From positions 1,043,501 to 1,107,500 of the forward strand of contig JAVDOI010000008.1 of NCBI GenBank assembly GCA_032191485.1: 64,000 nucleotides of DNA, written 5' to 3'. Of this stretch, positions 20,401 to 33,085 are shown one piece after another. Position 1 is the first letter of the stretch, and each line of letters begins with the position of its first letter. Origin of the DNA: Leptoclinus maculatus (Eukaryota > Chordata > Actinopteri > Perciformes > Stichaeidae). The position numbers and the translations under genes are program-made. The notes under the pieces are model-generated. The model had not been told where the DNA came from. It saw nothing but the letters and a program-made list of their open reading frames with translations, and searched no databases.

Positions 20401-23400
20401 GAAGTTCACCGGTAAATTAATCAATGATGCTCAGCCAAGCAGCAGACTGATAAACCACTGACATACTGCGAGTGTGTGTGTGTGTGCGCGTGTGTGTGTG
20501 TACCTGTTTCTGCAGCAGGCTGAGCTGGCTTGACATGCCCTCCATTCGCATGCGGCTCTGCTGCATCTCTTCATGAGCGGCTCCCACCAAGTGGCTGTTC
20601 CTGTCTGCTGAATGACGAGCGTTCTCCAGCTGACAGACAGAGAGAAGACGCAGTCTTTCAGCCACGGCTTGAAAAAAAATGTAATCCTCACATATATGAC
20701 ATATACATCTACATTTAACCAATCCTAAGCATTTAGGGGCAGGGGGCTGTCGTGAAGCCCTGGGGGGGGGGGGGGGGGGGGGCAACTTGGGGTTCAGTGT
20801 CTTGCTCAAGGATACTTGATAACTTCATAACCTTGTGATTAAAAGACCCGCTCTACACCTTGAGCCACAGCAGCCCCACTTCCTGCACTGAACCACCAGG
20901 CAAAGTCTGAGCCGTTTGGTTTACTGTCATCATTTAAGGAATCAAATATTTTTGCTCTTTTGTAGAAAAAAACACCACAAAGAAATACCTCTTTAGCCTC
21001 TTGCAATACATTCTGTTGAGTTAGCTAATTTAGAAACAGTAATTCCCCAAATAGATTTTCTAAAGGGGTCTAGTAAAACAAAGAAAAGTAAATTCCAATG
21101 ACAAACAACTTATGTTGTGTTTATCCACATTTCACCCGCAACACACCGATTATGGCTGTTAAATGAATCCCGTCCTGTAAGAAGAGGCAAAGGTAATGAG
21201 GATTTTACACACCGAGTAAAAAGGGTGTTAATCAATAAGTATTACATGAGCTGTGGGTGTTGGACTATTCGTAGCTCATTAAAGCCATTTCAAAATGCAA
21301 AACATCCACACACAAAGCTGAACTACGACTAAGACAACTGCATAACAGCCTCTACTTGGACTCTAGGTGGCGACAGAGCTGCGTCTGCTGCAGAGCATCC
21401 GGACGTACCTTAGAGTTGTAGGTCTTCTCCACCTCCTCCTTGTAGAGGCGGACCTGCTCCTCCTGTTGGACTCTCATGTCGACCAAGGCGGCGGCCAGCT
21501 TGCTCTCAAAGTCCTGCCGCTGCCCGCCGTCCAGCTCCACCACGCGAGACTCGTAGCGGCGCTTGGACTCACGCTGCTCCTACAGACAGACAGGTTGGCG
21601 GTGGATATCAGTCTCAGGAGCACTTACTTTTAGTTTCTCGTGACTAATCCAGCTAGGAGTTGTGTTGATTAGAAGCTGATCTGACTTACTCAACTCTTTA
21701 TTAGACTGCAAAAAGACTCATTTGCGTTGACATTTTGGATTATTTTCAGGCACTATAAACAAATTAAAAAGACCTGCAGAAACCCGTTATGGTCAATGAA
21801 CTTAATTGCATTGATTAGTCGCTTTGCCGTGTTTACAAGTACAGAGCTCCAGCTGAGAAGTCTATCTCTATGGTGACCTTTAAGAAACTCCTAATCATTA
21901 TGTTTAAATTAGTAAGAGACAACTCTGTTGCCAGTTTTGGTCAGAGCATGACGACGACCAGAGCATTGTGGAAAGTGACTTACTTGTGGCAAGAATATAA
22001 ATCTATGCATTTAAATACAATTTGTATATTTTCTGATTTAGAATGAAATAAAAGGAGAGGTGAGAAGCAAAAAGAAGACACATCTGAAGGGGAAATGCAA
22101 AACAAACAGGCAGGATGTTGGAAGCGAATCAATATCCTGTGGAAGAGATGAAAAGTAGCACAGATGACTTAAAGACAGCCGAATAAAAATAGAAGGGTTC
22201 AAGGTGAAGAGTGGAAACCTCGTTGTAGATGTTCTTCTGGAACTCCAGCTCCTCCTTTATGGTCTGCAGGCGGTTCTCGGCGTCCACTCTCCTCAGCATC
22301 TCATCCTGCAGCTGCCTCTTGGCATCGGCTAAGCTTCCTTCCAACTGGGAGGGAGGAGGAGAAGAGAAGGGTTCTTTAGTGGAGGCATGCAATCAAACCC
22401 CGCTCAAGGTGTAATCTGGCCGGACATTGTTTACGTTCCTGAGTGTGGCCAGTAGGTGGAGCAGGGCCACAACTGTATCTCCATCAGTCCTTAAGTAAAC
22501 TTCATTGATAAAACAAACAGCAGAGAAAGCAACCTTGTCTGCCTCGCCACCTCATTCATAATCAACTGCCTGGAGGGTTTACATAAAGTTACTACTTCAG
22601 CAGCTTCATTTCAGATGTCGGTCCCTGCAGCTTAGCACTCAACTACTGACCGCTTTGTCCGACAGGTGGCAACCAAGGTTTTTATTTTGACCTCTATTAC
22701 AATTAATAATGCAGGAGAAAACAGGTTTTCTGCTTACAGTTCAGAGTGATGTGTAATGGGGAAGATGTTCTCAACGAGCTGAAATCATCCTGATATTATG
22801 CTGGCTGTGCCACAGCAGTATAAATAAACATGCGTTTGTATCATTTTTCAAAGCTTTTTGAATAGGTTTGTATTCGCTCTGAGCCATGAAACGTGCATGT
22901 CCTGCCAACAACGACCACGTAAGACTTCAGTTCCAATAAAGACGTTTTTACCTTGGCCAGCTGGGCCTTGAGGTCCTTCAACTCAGCCTCCAGGGTCCGC
23001 TTCTCCCCCATGGCAGTGGAGAGGGAAGCATCTTTAGAGTTCAGCAGGGCCTCCAGGTCCCTCAGCCTGAGCAGAGCCGCCTCCAGGTCAGACTCCTTCT
23101 TACCGTTCCTGTAAAGACACGAGACAGACAAGGTGTGCACGTCAGTCTGTTGTCCCTTCAATACTGTACATCAAGCCTTCAGTTATAGCTGATAAATGCT
23201 GCTAAAACCTAAGATTACCCACCTCTCACTCTGTGGTGTTTTTAAATGTCATTCCAATCATTTCTTTGCTTTATGTTAATCGCTTTGAACTGCTTCTGTG
23301 TTTGAGAGATGCTGTACAAATAAAGCTGCCTGACATGTGATTAATGCACTAAAAGTAGTTGTCTGTGAAAGGTTTACATGGTATAGTCTATTCTCTTCCC

Positions 23401-23831
23401 CCAGTAACTTGTTGGTAACTCTGAGTCATGACATTCGGTGTCCGGCCTGCTGAGTTAATATTAATACTGATGAGAGCATGTTCCTTTATTTACAAGTGAA
23501 ACTTGATAGGCACCGGACAACTGGGCTGCAGCGACACAGACCACCATTGTACGGCGCAGAGAGCGCAGCAGTTGTCCCCTGCATCACATCAACATGCTGC
23601 TGTTAGCCTTCTGTGCTAAATAGGATCCTATTAAAGTCTCTCTCTCTCGAGGGAACCAGCGTTGAATCAAGAGAATTCATATTTGTTGCGCATGTGTGTG
23701 TGTGTGAGCACCGCCTTTCCTCTAACATTTAGACCAATTTAGAGTTCTGGGTTGGAAAGAAGAAAAAAAAAACTTGGATACAGCCACGGAAAAACAATAC
23801 ATAGGCAGGAGAAGACAAAGAGAGCAGAGGG

Positions 23832-23878
<47 letters not shown>

Positions 23879-24475
23879 TGTTAGCAGTATAGGCGGTTCA
23901 TGCAGAGTCAAGAAGGAAATGAGCTCCCTGTTATTCTATTTGGCCCTGTAGGCTAGTCTTCATTGTCACTAATAATGGCCATCTGCTGGGGGAAATGGCT
24001 TCCAGGCTACTCACACAGACCTCAGAGTCCTCCGGTCTCTGGCAGCCGAGTGTTAGGACACTCACAAAGTTACTCCACATCAGAACAATGATTTACGGCG
24101 GAGATCGAGTCCCTTCACAAGCCTCAGAAGTGAAAAGGTAGTTTATGGGTTCATGATACTGAAATCAATCTCTATTACTGCATTCAATAAACAATAAGAA
24201 GAAGCGCTTTAGAGGAGCATGAAAATGCAATTGTGCGTCCTGAAAAGAGGAAGATAAAGTGACAGGGAAGCAGAACTAGACTGTGGTTGAATAAGTCTTT
24301 CATGTCCAGCAAAAAAAAAAACGTCTAAAATTAAATCCTGAGAGAACATATCCGTGATGCTTTACAGATGTATGAATGGGTAATTACATAAAAGCCTCTC
24401 AGACTGCGCATCGCTCAGATTCAAATTTAAAAATGAAGAAGCACAGTGGGTTGAGTGGGTCTGAATCAAATGCGC

Positions 24476-24572
<97 letters not shown>

Positions 24573-27500
24573 AGTTGCCAGTTTATTAGATACTAGTGAC
24601 GACATTACTTTCATGAAGGTTATAATGTTCAGTTTGTTTTGGTGTTGGAAGCTGTAGTTTGTGGTGCTGTTGACTTGTGTTACACTGAGAAGTGTTTCTT
24701 TAACTGTGTAAGTATTTAGTTTACCCTCATTGTATTATACTGAAGTTGTTTTGCTAGGTGTACCTAATAAACTAGCAACTTAAGTCTATATATATTCTAC
24801 AGAAACTCAACAATGACCTTTTCCAGAGCTCTTGACCAAGTTAAAATGACCAGATGTTCATACGTTACTTTTTTTCTGCAAGAATACACCAATTCATATT
24901 AATAAATGTCTTCTCTAGTAGTTCAAATACAGTCCTCTACCATTAAACAGCTGGTTGAACAAGTTGTTTTGTTGAAACACTGGACATTTTGGAGAATGCA
25001 GTTCTGTTGAGTTGTACTCTGTTATTTTGTCTACCACATTGATATCCATGATGGTAGGCTAAATAACACATTTCTTTACTGAACATACAAACTGAAGTAA
25101 TCACAGAGCCAGGAAGGTTTTTTTTCCAGTCAACATACTCGTAAAGAGACTCAAGAATGCGAGTCCTTTACGACCCAGGTGTACGAGTACGGTCACAACA
25201 CACAGTGTAGCACCTACAGTCGACATGTCAAAACGCCTACCAGACAGGCAGATTAGTAACCGAGGTAAAAAGAAACATGGTTACTGCAGTAAAAAAAATG
25301 TTTACATGAATGTATTGTCTCGTCTGTAAAAGAGTTTAACAGCCTCCGGTCGGGCCAAGGCTTCTTTCACTCTCGAGGTGTGAGGAAAACTCATTATCCA
25401 AGGCTGCTGCTGTTGTGGAACATTTTAAACTCACAACAATGCTGCTCATTAAATTATCATGGACTCATTGGACTGTAATAACAAACCCAAATCAACCAAA
25501 ACAGCTCTGAGACAAAGAGAGACGCGTTTTGTTTTCACTTAAATGAGCTGTAAAGTGTAAATGCATTAGTGATGTGTGTACACACACACACACACACACG
25601 TTTGTTGACAACTTGAGGTAAACATTACTTGAGACTATGTAGAAGAAATATTTTACCAGTGACTGCTGCGAGTGTGTGGCGATGGCTGCTGTGCTGCTCA
25701 TTAGTGCTAATGGGCCCAGCGGATCAGCTCCAGCAGGGAATCAATGCACAGAAGTGGGTTTGGTGTATTCTCTTCATACACAAACATGACAGCAATACAC
25801 ACAGGGTTGCAGAAACTTGGCATGCATTGTAACCAGAACCTCCGGTTCTGAAAAGTGAAACCAATGTGGAAGTGACTTAAACCCGTATTCCCTCTACTGG
25901 CCAACAGGGGGCAACTTTCCTAATTGCAAAAAGAAGTCGGATCGTATAGAAGTCTATGAGAAAATTACCTGACTTCTTACTTGATTTATCACCTCAGTAA
26001 ACATTGCAAACATGAGTTTATGGTCTCAATCACTGGTTTAAAGTCTTCAATACAGCATGATGTTCATTTAGTAAATTATGGTCCATTTAGAGTCCAATAG
26101 ATGATAAAGCAGGAGATGCTTTAGGGTGTGGCTACCTTGTGATTGACAGCTTGCTACCACGGCGTTGTGTGGTCTGGGAGTTGTCCATGTTTTGGTCTTA
26201 GAGCTTGAACCCTTTCACGGTGCGTTTTCACTTCATGAAAGTTAATTGCAACATTTTTGTCGCGCAACAATATCTCATTCAGCATTCAGTTGCTAACGTT
26301 TGCTAATTAGCCCTAAACACAAAGTACAGCAGCGGCAGATGTGAAAGCCATTACTTAAGTATTAAACAAATTAAAATTGACCTGATGATGGCGCTAAATG
26401 AAAACCTTCATTGTTGCAACTCATCCTGATGGACATGAATATCTGAACCAAGTTTCATGGCAATCCCTCCAATAGCTTAGAAACATTTCACTCTGGACCT
26501 CTTGTGGTGCTCGAGGAAAAGTCACATGATCACCAGAGTCACGAGACTTCTTCCTCAGACTAACAAACCGATTGCCATCCAGCCGCGCTGCTAGCACGCT
26601 AACAAATGTCAAAGAAAATCCCTTTATGTACAGCAGGAGGTCCAGTAAAATGAGAGAGAGGACATTGTGGTTCTGTTGCGTACAGAGGCTAATATATTGT
26701 GACCTCTGACCTTTATGTAGAAAACAGATGAAAGATAATTCTCTGGGTACCCGTGTACTTGTTAGTATTACTGTTATTAGAGCTTGGGAGCAACTCTTTA
26801 TACTGCGTCGTTATCTCATTTGTTACATATTTGGGTAGTGTACTTCTGGTCCAATTCCCAAATCACATTTAAAGTGAGTTCTTTTGTCAGGACGAGTGGT
26901 GTGAGGTTCTGCAAAAAAATAGAAACGATCAGCGGGCCAGCCTGTAAACACTGCAGCTATCGAGCCCAAATTTGGTCACAGAGATGGAAGAGGCCGGCAT
27001 GAGTCAACGTATGGACACACAGAACAGTTCAACTCTGTAAATGAATGTCACAGGAAGCCCGGCACGACATAAATGTTCTGACCAAACAAAAAGAGACTGT
27101 AAGGGATTGTAAAATCTCTGAATTTAATACAGATTAAGGGTGAATATGGGTTATGACAACGACCACAGGCTTCAGTTTAAAGTATGCTACACAGAGTGGT
27201 ATGATGGTCTGCACTGTATTAAACATGTTGTCTTTGCTTCTTACACCTCCAGGATGCTGCTCCTGCATGTCGGCTTACAATCCAAATGCAATGGAAGGAT
27301 GTTGGAAAGCCTTGTCTGTGTGTCTGTGTGTCTGTGTGTGTGTGTGTGTGTTTGTTTATCTTAAGTGTATATGTGGGCGTATTTGTGCATGTTTGAGTCT
27401 GTTCTGTACTGTGTGGGAGTGTTGGCTGCAAAAACTGTGTGTACCACCTTGTGCGTTAAGTGCATCCGTGTACTGTATATGTATGCGTGTCCATACACTA

Positions 27501-30500
27501 CATGTATGTTCCTGTGGACGTGTTATTCTCATATACGATTTACATAATCTAGTGCAAGGTGTGTGTGTGTGAGGTATTTGCTTTGGACTACCGGTTTATA
27601 TAATCCAGTATGAAGTGTGTAATTAGAGCATAAATATCCTCTGACTTCATGTTTACATTGTGTTCCATCAGAGCCTCACAGCCTGCGCTCAGAACACATG
27701 TGAGGAGTCTCTGCAGTTATTTCCTAAAACAATCACACTATTAATATTTACAAAACAATACACAGTCAGCATGAGACTAACAAGTGTGGTACTGAGAATG
27801 GCTGCGAGCTAACAGATGAGCAAACAAATGCAGATTACATTTGGGAAACTAGGAAAATAAAGCCAAAAAAAAAAAAAAAAGAATAAATACCAGCCTGTTT
27901 CATCAAGATACGGGAAATCTGTTGCAAGTAAAACAAGGCGGGCGGCAGAGTTGTTTCTAAGCTTGGACACTGAGAAAGACCTTTGAGCCGAAAGGGCACC
28001 GCTGTGCGATTTACATTCTGCTCTGAAAGTAGGAATTCAAAACAGAAAAGCGTCATTTTGGCAAGCTTTATTTTTCATTTTTTAAGCGTAGACCACTTGT
28101 CTTCTTTCGTCCCACACACACGCACGTCTGCACTCGTGAAAAATAAAATGTATATATTACTGAAAAATAATTACGGTTTCACACATCATTCCACCCTTTT
28201 TACGCAACAACATTAGAGCCTTGAAAGGCATTTTGTTACAGAGCAAATAGATTAAATGACACATTTTGAGGCACAAAGACAAAATGGGAGCCATTGGACG
28301 GAGACAGTGTGAGATGGGGGGGGGGGGGGGGGGGGAGGAGAGGCTGGTGGGTGGGTGGGGGGGTGTGAAATGGAAATGCGAGAAAGAAAGAGGCAAAAAG
28401 AAAAAGAGAAAGAGGGGGAATAATGGCGACGAGAAATCTGAGGAGGAGGAGGAGGAATGTGTTGGCTCGGCTCCCGGCCTCAAGGATGACTCACAGCTAT
28501 CTTTGTCCACCCCGGTAAGGAGAAACGAACCCCGCCTCGTGGAGTGAAAGAGAGACAAAAGCCCACTACACCCCCCCTCCCCCTCCCCCCCCCCCTCCTG
28601 TTTTGCTATGCCGTTGCCGTGGTAACCAAGGCCTTGTCGTCAGGCCTGCTAGTGTGCCGTTTGTAGCGTGCTGTGGACGCTAAAGAAGACAAAAAAGGTG
28701 TATACACTTCTCTGTGCGAATTTTCTAAATATCTCCAGACTGAGAAAAACCGAACCCATAATTTGTGCAAGACAGCCGAGTTACTGCAGCCACACGGCCC
28801 CAAAGAAAGGACTTCATGAGACCTTAGCAAGACCGATGCAAAGTAGTTAACCAGCACACAAACAAAACCTACATTTCAATTATATATTTAGCAATTTTAA
28901 AGCCAGTCGGAATTTTAAATTAAGAAAAAAAAAAAAAATGTGTACAATTCCAAGTATTTAGCAAGAGCAATATTTTAATGGTCTCTAGATTTCTAAAACT
29001 ACGGCAGCAGAAGTTAAATGTGTGCGCTGAATATTTTTCAGGGCCACTTCAACACACCTCCATCCTCTAAGCTTTGCACTTATCGGAGCAGCCTCCCCCG
29101 TTTCTCCAACTCCAAACCAAATCCATGTCCTTTCTACTGAGGGTCACCGTAGTCCACTAGTGTGTCCTGAATGTGCACAGGACTACGTTTAAAACATATC
29201 ACCTTCCTCACCTCTAGTACGATCCACCCATACACACTTCTTTGCAGGCTTTGAGGTAACCGTCTGTGAGATTTCTGCTGCCACCACAGTATAATTAAGG
29301 TGAATGGCAAATTTGATAAATTTGTAATTTAATTTAACATCTCTTTCCGGTAATAACGTCCTCATTCATGTGGATAATTCACAGACCTCAGCTTCAACAT
29401 TTGTCAGAGTAACAAGTAGAATAGCATACTTTGTGGTTATCCAAAGTAAAAAGAAGAGACGGTCCTGTTTTTTTTTTTAACATTTTCATTGTTTTAAGCA
29501 CCACAAATTAAATTAAATTCACCGACATTTTACTGGGGCGGTGGCAGAAATCACAGATATGAATATTTAAAACCATAGGCATATAAAGCCAGTTTTATCT
29601 GTAGGGCTAGTGAAGAAAGATTTCTTTAATTTTCCTATCTTTTAAGGAAAGTTGACTCACATATTCCCATTCATGGCAGTTGCATGGAAAAAGCAAAGTA
29701 GCTGCCAGGGATTGAGATACCTACATGCACACACAGACACCTGGGAGCTGCCCAGCTTTGTGCTGTTTACCAGAGAGCAGCTCCCCTGCAGCAGTCGGGG
29801 GTTCAGCGCTTTGCACATGGGCACATCTGCTGAAGCTGTGGGTGAACAGGGGAGGGGGCATCTCATTCACTTTACCCGTGAGGTTTCTCTCTGCGAGAGG
29901 CTGCTATAGTTACAAACAATTCATCACCTCGTTCATTTCCTGTAGTACTATTCAAACAATTCCTCTGACATGCGGTGTAAGTGTCCGTTGATCCATACTG
30001 CATGTTCCTATGTAAACACGCGCACGCACACAGTCTGGCAAGCATGTGTGGGTGGGGTTTCCTGATGACTCACAGCTCAAACACCGAGGAGAGGAAAAAA
30101 AGGGGTTCTCCCACACTCCCTATAGATTGTTGAAAAATGTTCCCTTGTCCAATTATAGCCCCTCTTTCCTTTTTCCAGCCTCACTACGTTTATTTTAGCC
30201 ATTCACAAAGCGGCTTTAAGTGGAGAGCGCTGGAGGGACGCGGTGACTAAGAGGAAGGTTGTTGAATAAAAAAGGGGTTTTAGTAAACAAACATGGGGGC
30301 CCAGAAACAGAAACCAGTAGATTTAATACTATTTTAATGAGCGATTACAATTTAACACCTTCTTTGAAGCAGGCTGCAACTAATTATCATTTTGATGTTG
30401 CAATCATTTCATTTTTATTCATCAGACAATTGTTTGTATAACTGTGTCGATATCATCACATTTTTCAGAGCCCAAAGTGCACAACTCACTGAACTCATTT

Positions 30501-32340
30501 TAAAATCCTGGTATATTTTGTAATAGGATCAAAATCAAATAATTATAATTATTCATAATAGGAAAAAAACAGGTACCTCGATGAATTCTTTTTTTTTTTT
30601 TTTTTTTTTTTTAGAGACCACCCGGATCTGGACTCATCAAAAGAGTTCAAGAACAGCAACTATTTTATTTTAATGTCATGTTTCAGACAATTATTGTCTG
30701 CAGACCACCTCTAAGATGCACTGCTGTACTTCCATGTGTAGTACAGCAGGTAACAGTTTGATCCACACGCTACCTCAAGTCAACTGGGCTTTTCCCAAGT
30801 GTGTTGTTCAACTCCCCCCCCAAAAAAATATGCAGTAAAATAAACATTACAGGCTGGCACATGACCGTTTCCTGTGTTTCTTCAGGGATGAGGAACACAA
30901 TAGCAGGGATTGTGCGTGTATCTGCGTGTGATAAATCACCAGAAACCGACAACAGCGCAGCCTTTGCCAGGGGCCACCCGGACTCATACACATGTGGCGG
31001 ATGGGAACAGAGTTGCCAGTGTCTTCAGTCTTAAAGCAGAGCAAATGCCGACCTCGTCTGATTTCGGAGGAGGCGACTTCTGACAAGACAACCACAGAGA
31101 GAGAGGGGACAGCCAGAGAGGCGAGGTTCTCTCATGTCAAACTCGTGGTTTTGTTTGAGCCGTCTCCAAAGCAAAGTTTGGAAACTGAAAAAGAACCATA
31201 CGTTATCTCTGTGTGCCAGTCACGCCTGCGACAATTTGCATTTGTTAATAATACAGTTCCTCAAACACAGTCAGTCAACAAGGGATGAAAGAGAGAGGTG
31301 TCCCACCTTTTAGAGAGAAAAAAGCGCATGTCCACAGACACCAAAAGGCATATGAACCAGCCTTTGTTCCTCCCTGCATGATTAGTTGATGATTCATCTG
31401 AGAGTGAGTCAGGCGCCAGCCTTTGAGCTAGTTTATTAGCTGCTTTCTACTGGTACTGAACCAGATTAGATGCTATGATAAAGAGCAGCGCAAGGACTCG
31501 GAGGTTGCCACCCTTTCCCTTTCACCATCAGTGTCGTAAAAAAGAACAAGTGTTGCTGAGCCTGTAGGCAACATTGCATCCTTTAGATAACCGGTTCAGC
31601 TGCATTGCCTCAACATTGTCTTGCTGCCAGAAGAGACTTTATAAGCATTGTCGCTGTGCACACAGACACTATGCGATGCTGCACTTTGTGTCTGCATCAT
31701 TCACAGTGGACGGATGTCTCCATTTGCATCCTTGAGTTTAATTCTCATTTGCATTAACGAGACATCTCCCCGGTGTTTAACCCCCCCTCACTTGTGCTCC
31801 ACGTAGTAAACAACAGATTGTTATAGCCTCCCCTCCAATGAGGCAGCTGCACTGAGTTACAATGAAAACTCCATGAGCAGAAAAGAGTGCTGCTAATGTT
31901 AGCTTTAAGCTAAAGAAAAACCCATGTGGAGTTTATGGGACTGTGACAAGCTTTGGCTTCTTCGAGCACATGAGGTGAAAAAAAAAAGGGATTTGATGCC
32001 TGGAGTACGACCAAGTTGTGGTTGTGGCGATCGAGTGCTCTCACGCGACTGGCATCGAATACAGACGTACAAGAAATGTGGGGAAGCTCTCTGGTGAGAA
32101 CTCCACAGAAAATTCCAAAAGCACACATCGAGTGTAAAAGGTGGACTTTGCGTGAGGATAATTCATGTAGTGTCAGGTGAGCTGTAAAACGCTGAAAATA
32201 ATGCTTTGTTGACTTTCCTGTGATTGTCTCAACTCTGGCACTCTGTGTCCTGTTCTCTGTGGCAAACCCCACCCTTCTGGCAACAAGTGGAAAAAAAACT
32301 AAACATGCAAACTATTTTCCAAATACTTCCTGAGTCAGAG

Positions 32341-32424
<84 letters not shown>

Positions 32425-33050
32425 ACACGAACTGCTTTTAAAAATTCCTTATTCCAGTTGTGTGTAACAAACACATTTACACAACAGTAAAATAGCTGAG
32501 CGGTGCAACACTCAACACTCAATACTGGTGATAAAGATTGCAAATTAAACTAATCAGCAGCTCCTATTATTTTACTAAAGTACAGCAAACTGTAAGTGAG
32601 GAACAACACGGAGACGTTGGCTCCCAACAGAGTCGTAATAAACAAAGAGTACAACAGTTAATGCAGAACATCTGAGACGTTTCAAAGTTGAAAGAGCTCC
32701 CTCACAAACTCAGTTCCCTGTTTAGATTATACAGCAGAACTGCTCCAAACATCCCACTCAACTTACATTCCTGTCAGAGTAAATGAGCTTTTTGCAGATC
32801 TGTAATCGGGACATTTTGTTACATAACCAACGAGATGGTAACGAGGGGAGGATTGAGGTTACAGTCCAACCTTGCCCAATGGGCTGTTTTTTGGGCAGAA
32901 AGAGCGAGCGAGCATGAGAAACAAAAGACAAAGTAAGTGAGAGAGAGTCTGGAGTCCCACCATGTTAAAGTGATTTACTCTGTCCATGTGCGAGTGAGTC
33001 ATCGAGGGCTTGGCTGGTTCTGAAGGCTCTATGGAAACTAATTCTATAAA

Positions 33051-33085
<35 letters not shown>

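Noticed and set aside
25890..25916. CTCF-like motif (CCAACAGGGGGCAACT)
   Set aside because: One mismatch to the core consensus, and it belongs to a common dispersed repeat, so it is weak as an insulator call.
28157..28558. 133-codon minus-strand frame rich in Ser/Pro/Phe
   Set aside because: Produced by a G-rich and GA-rich low-complexity stretch (28316-28460) in lmna intron 1.
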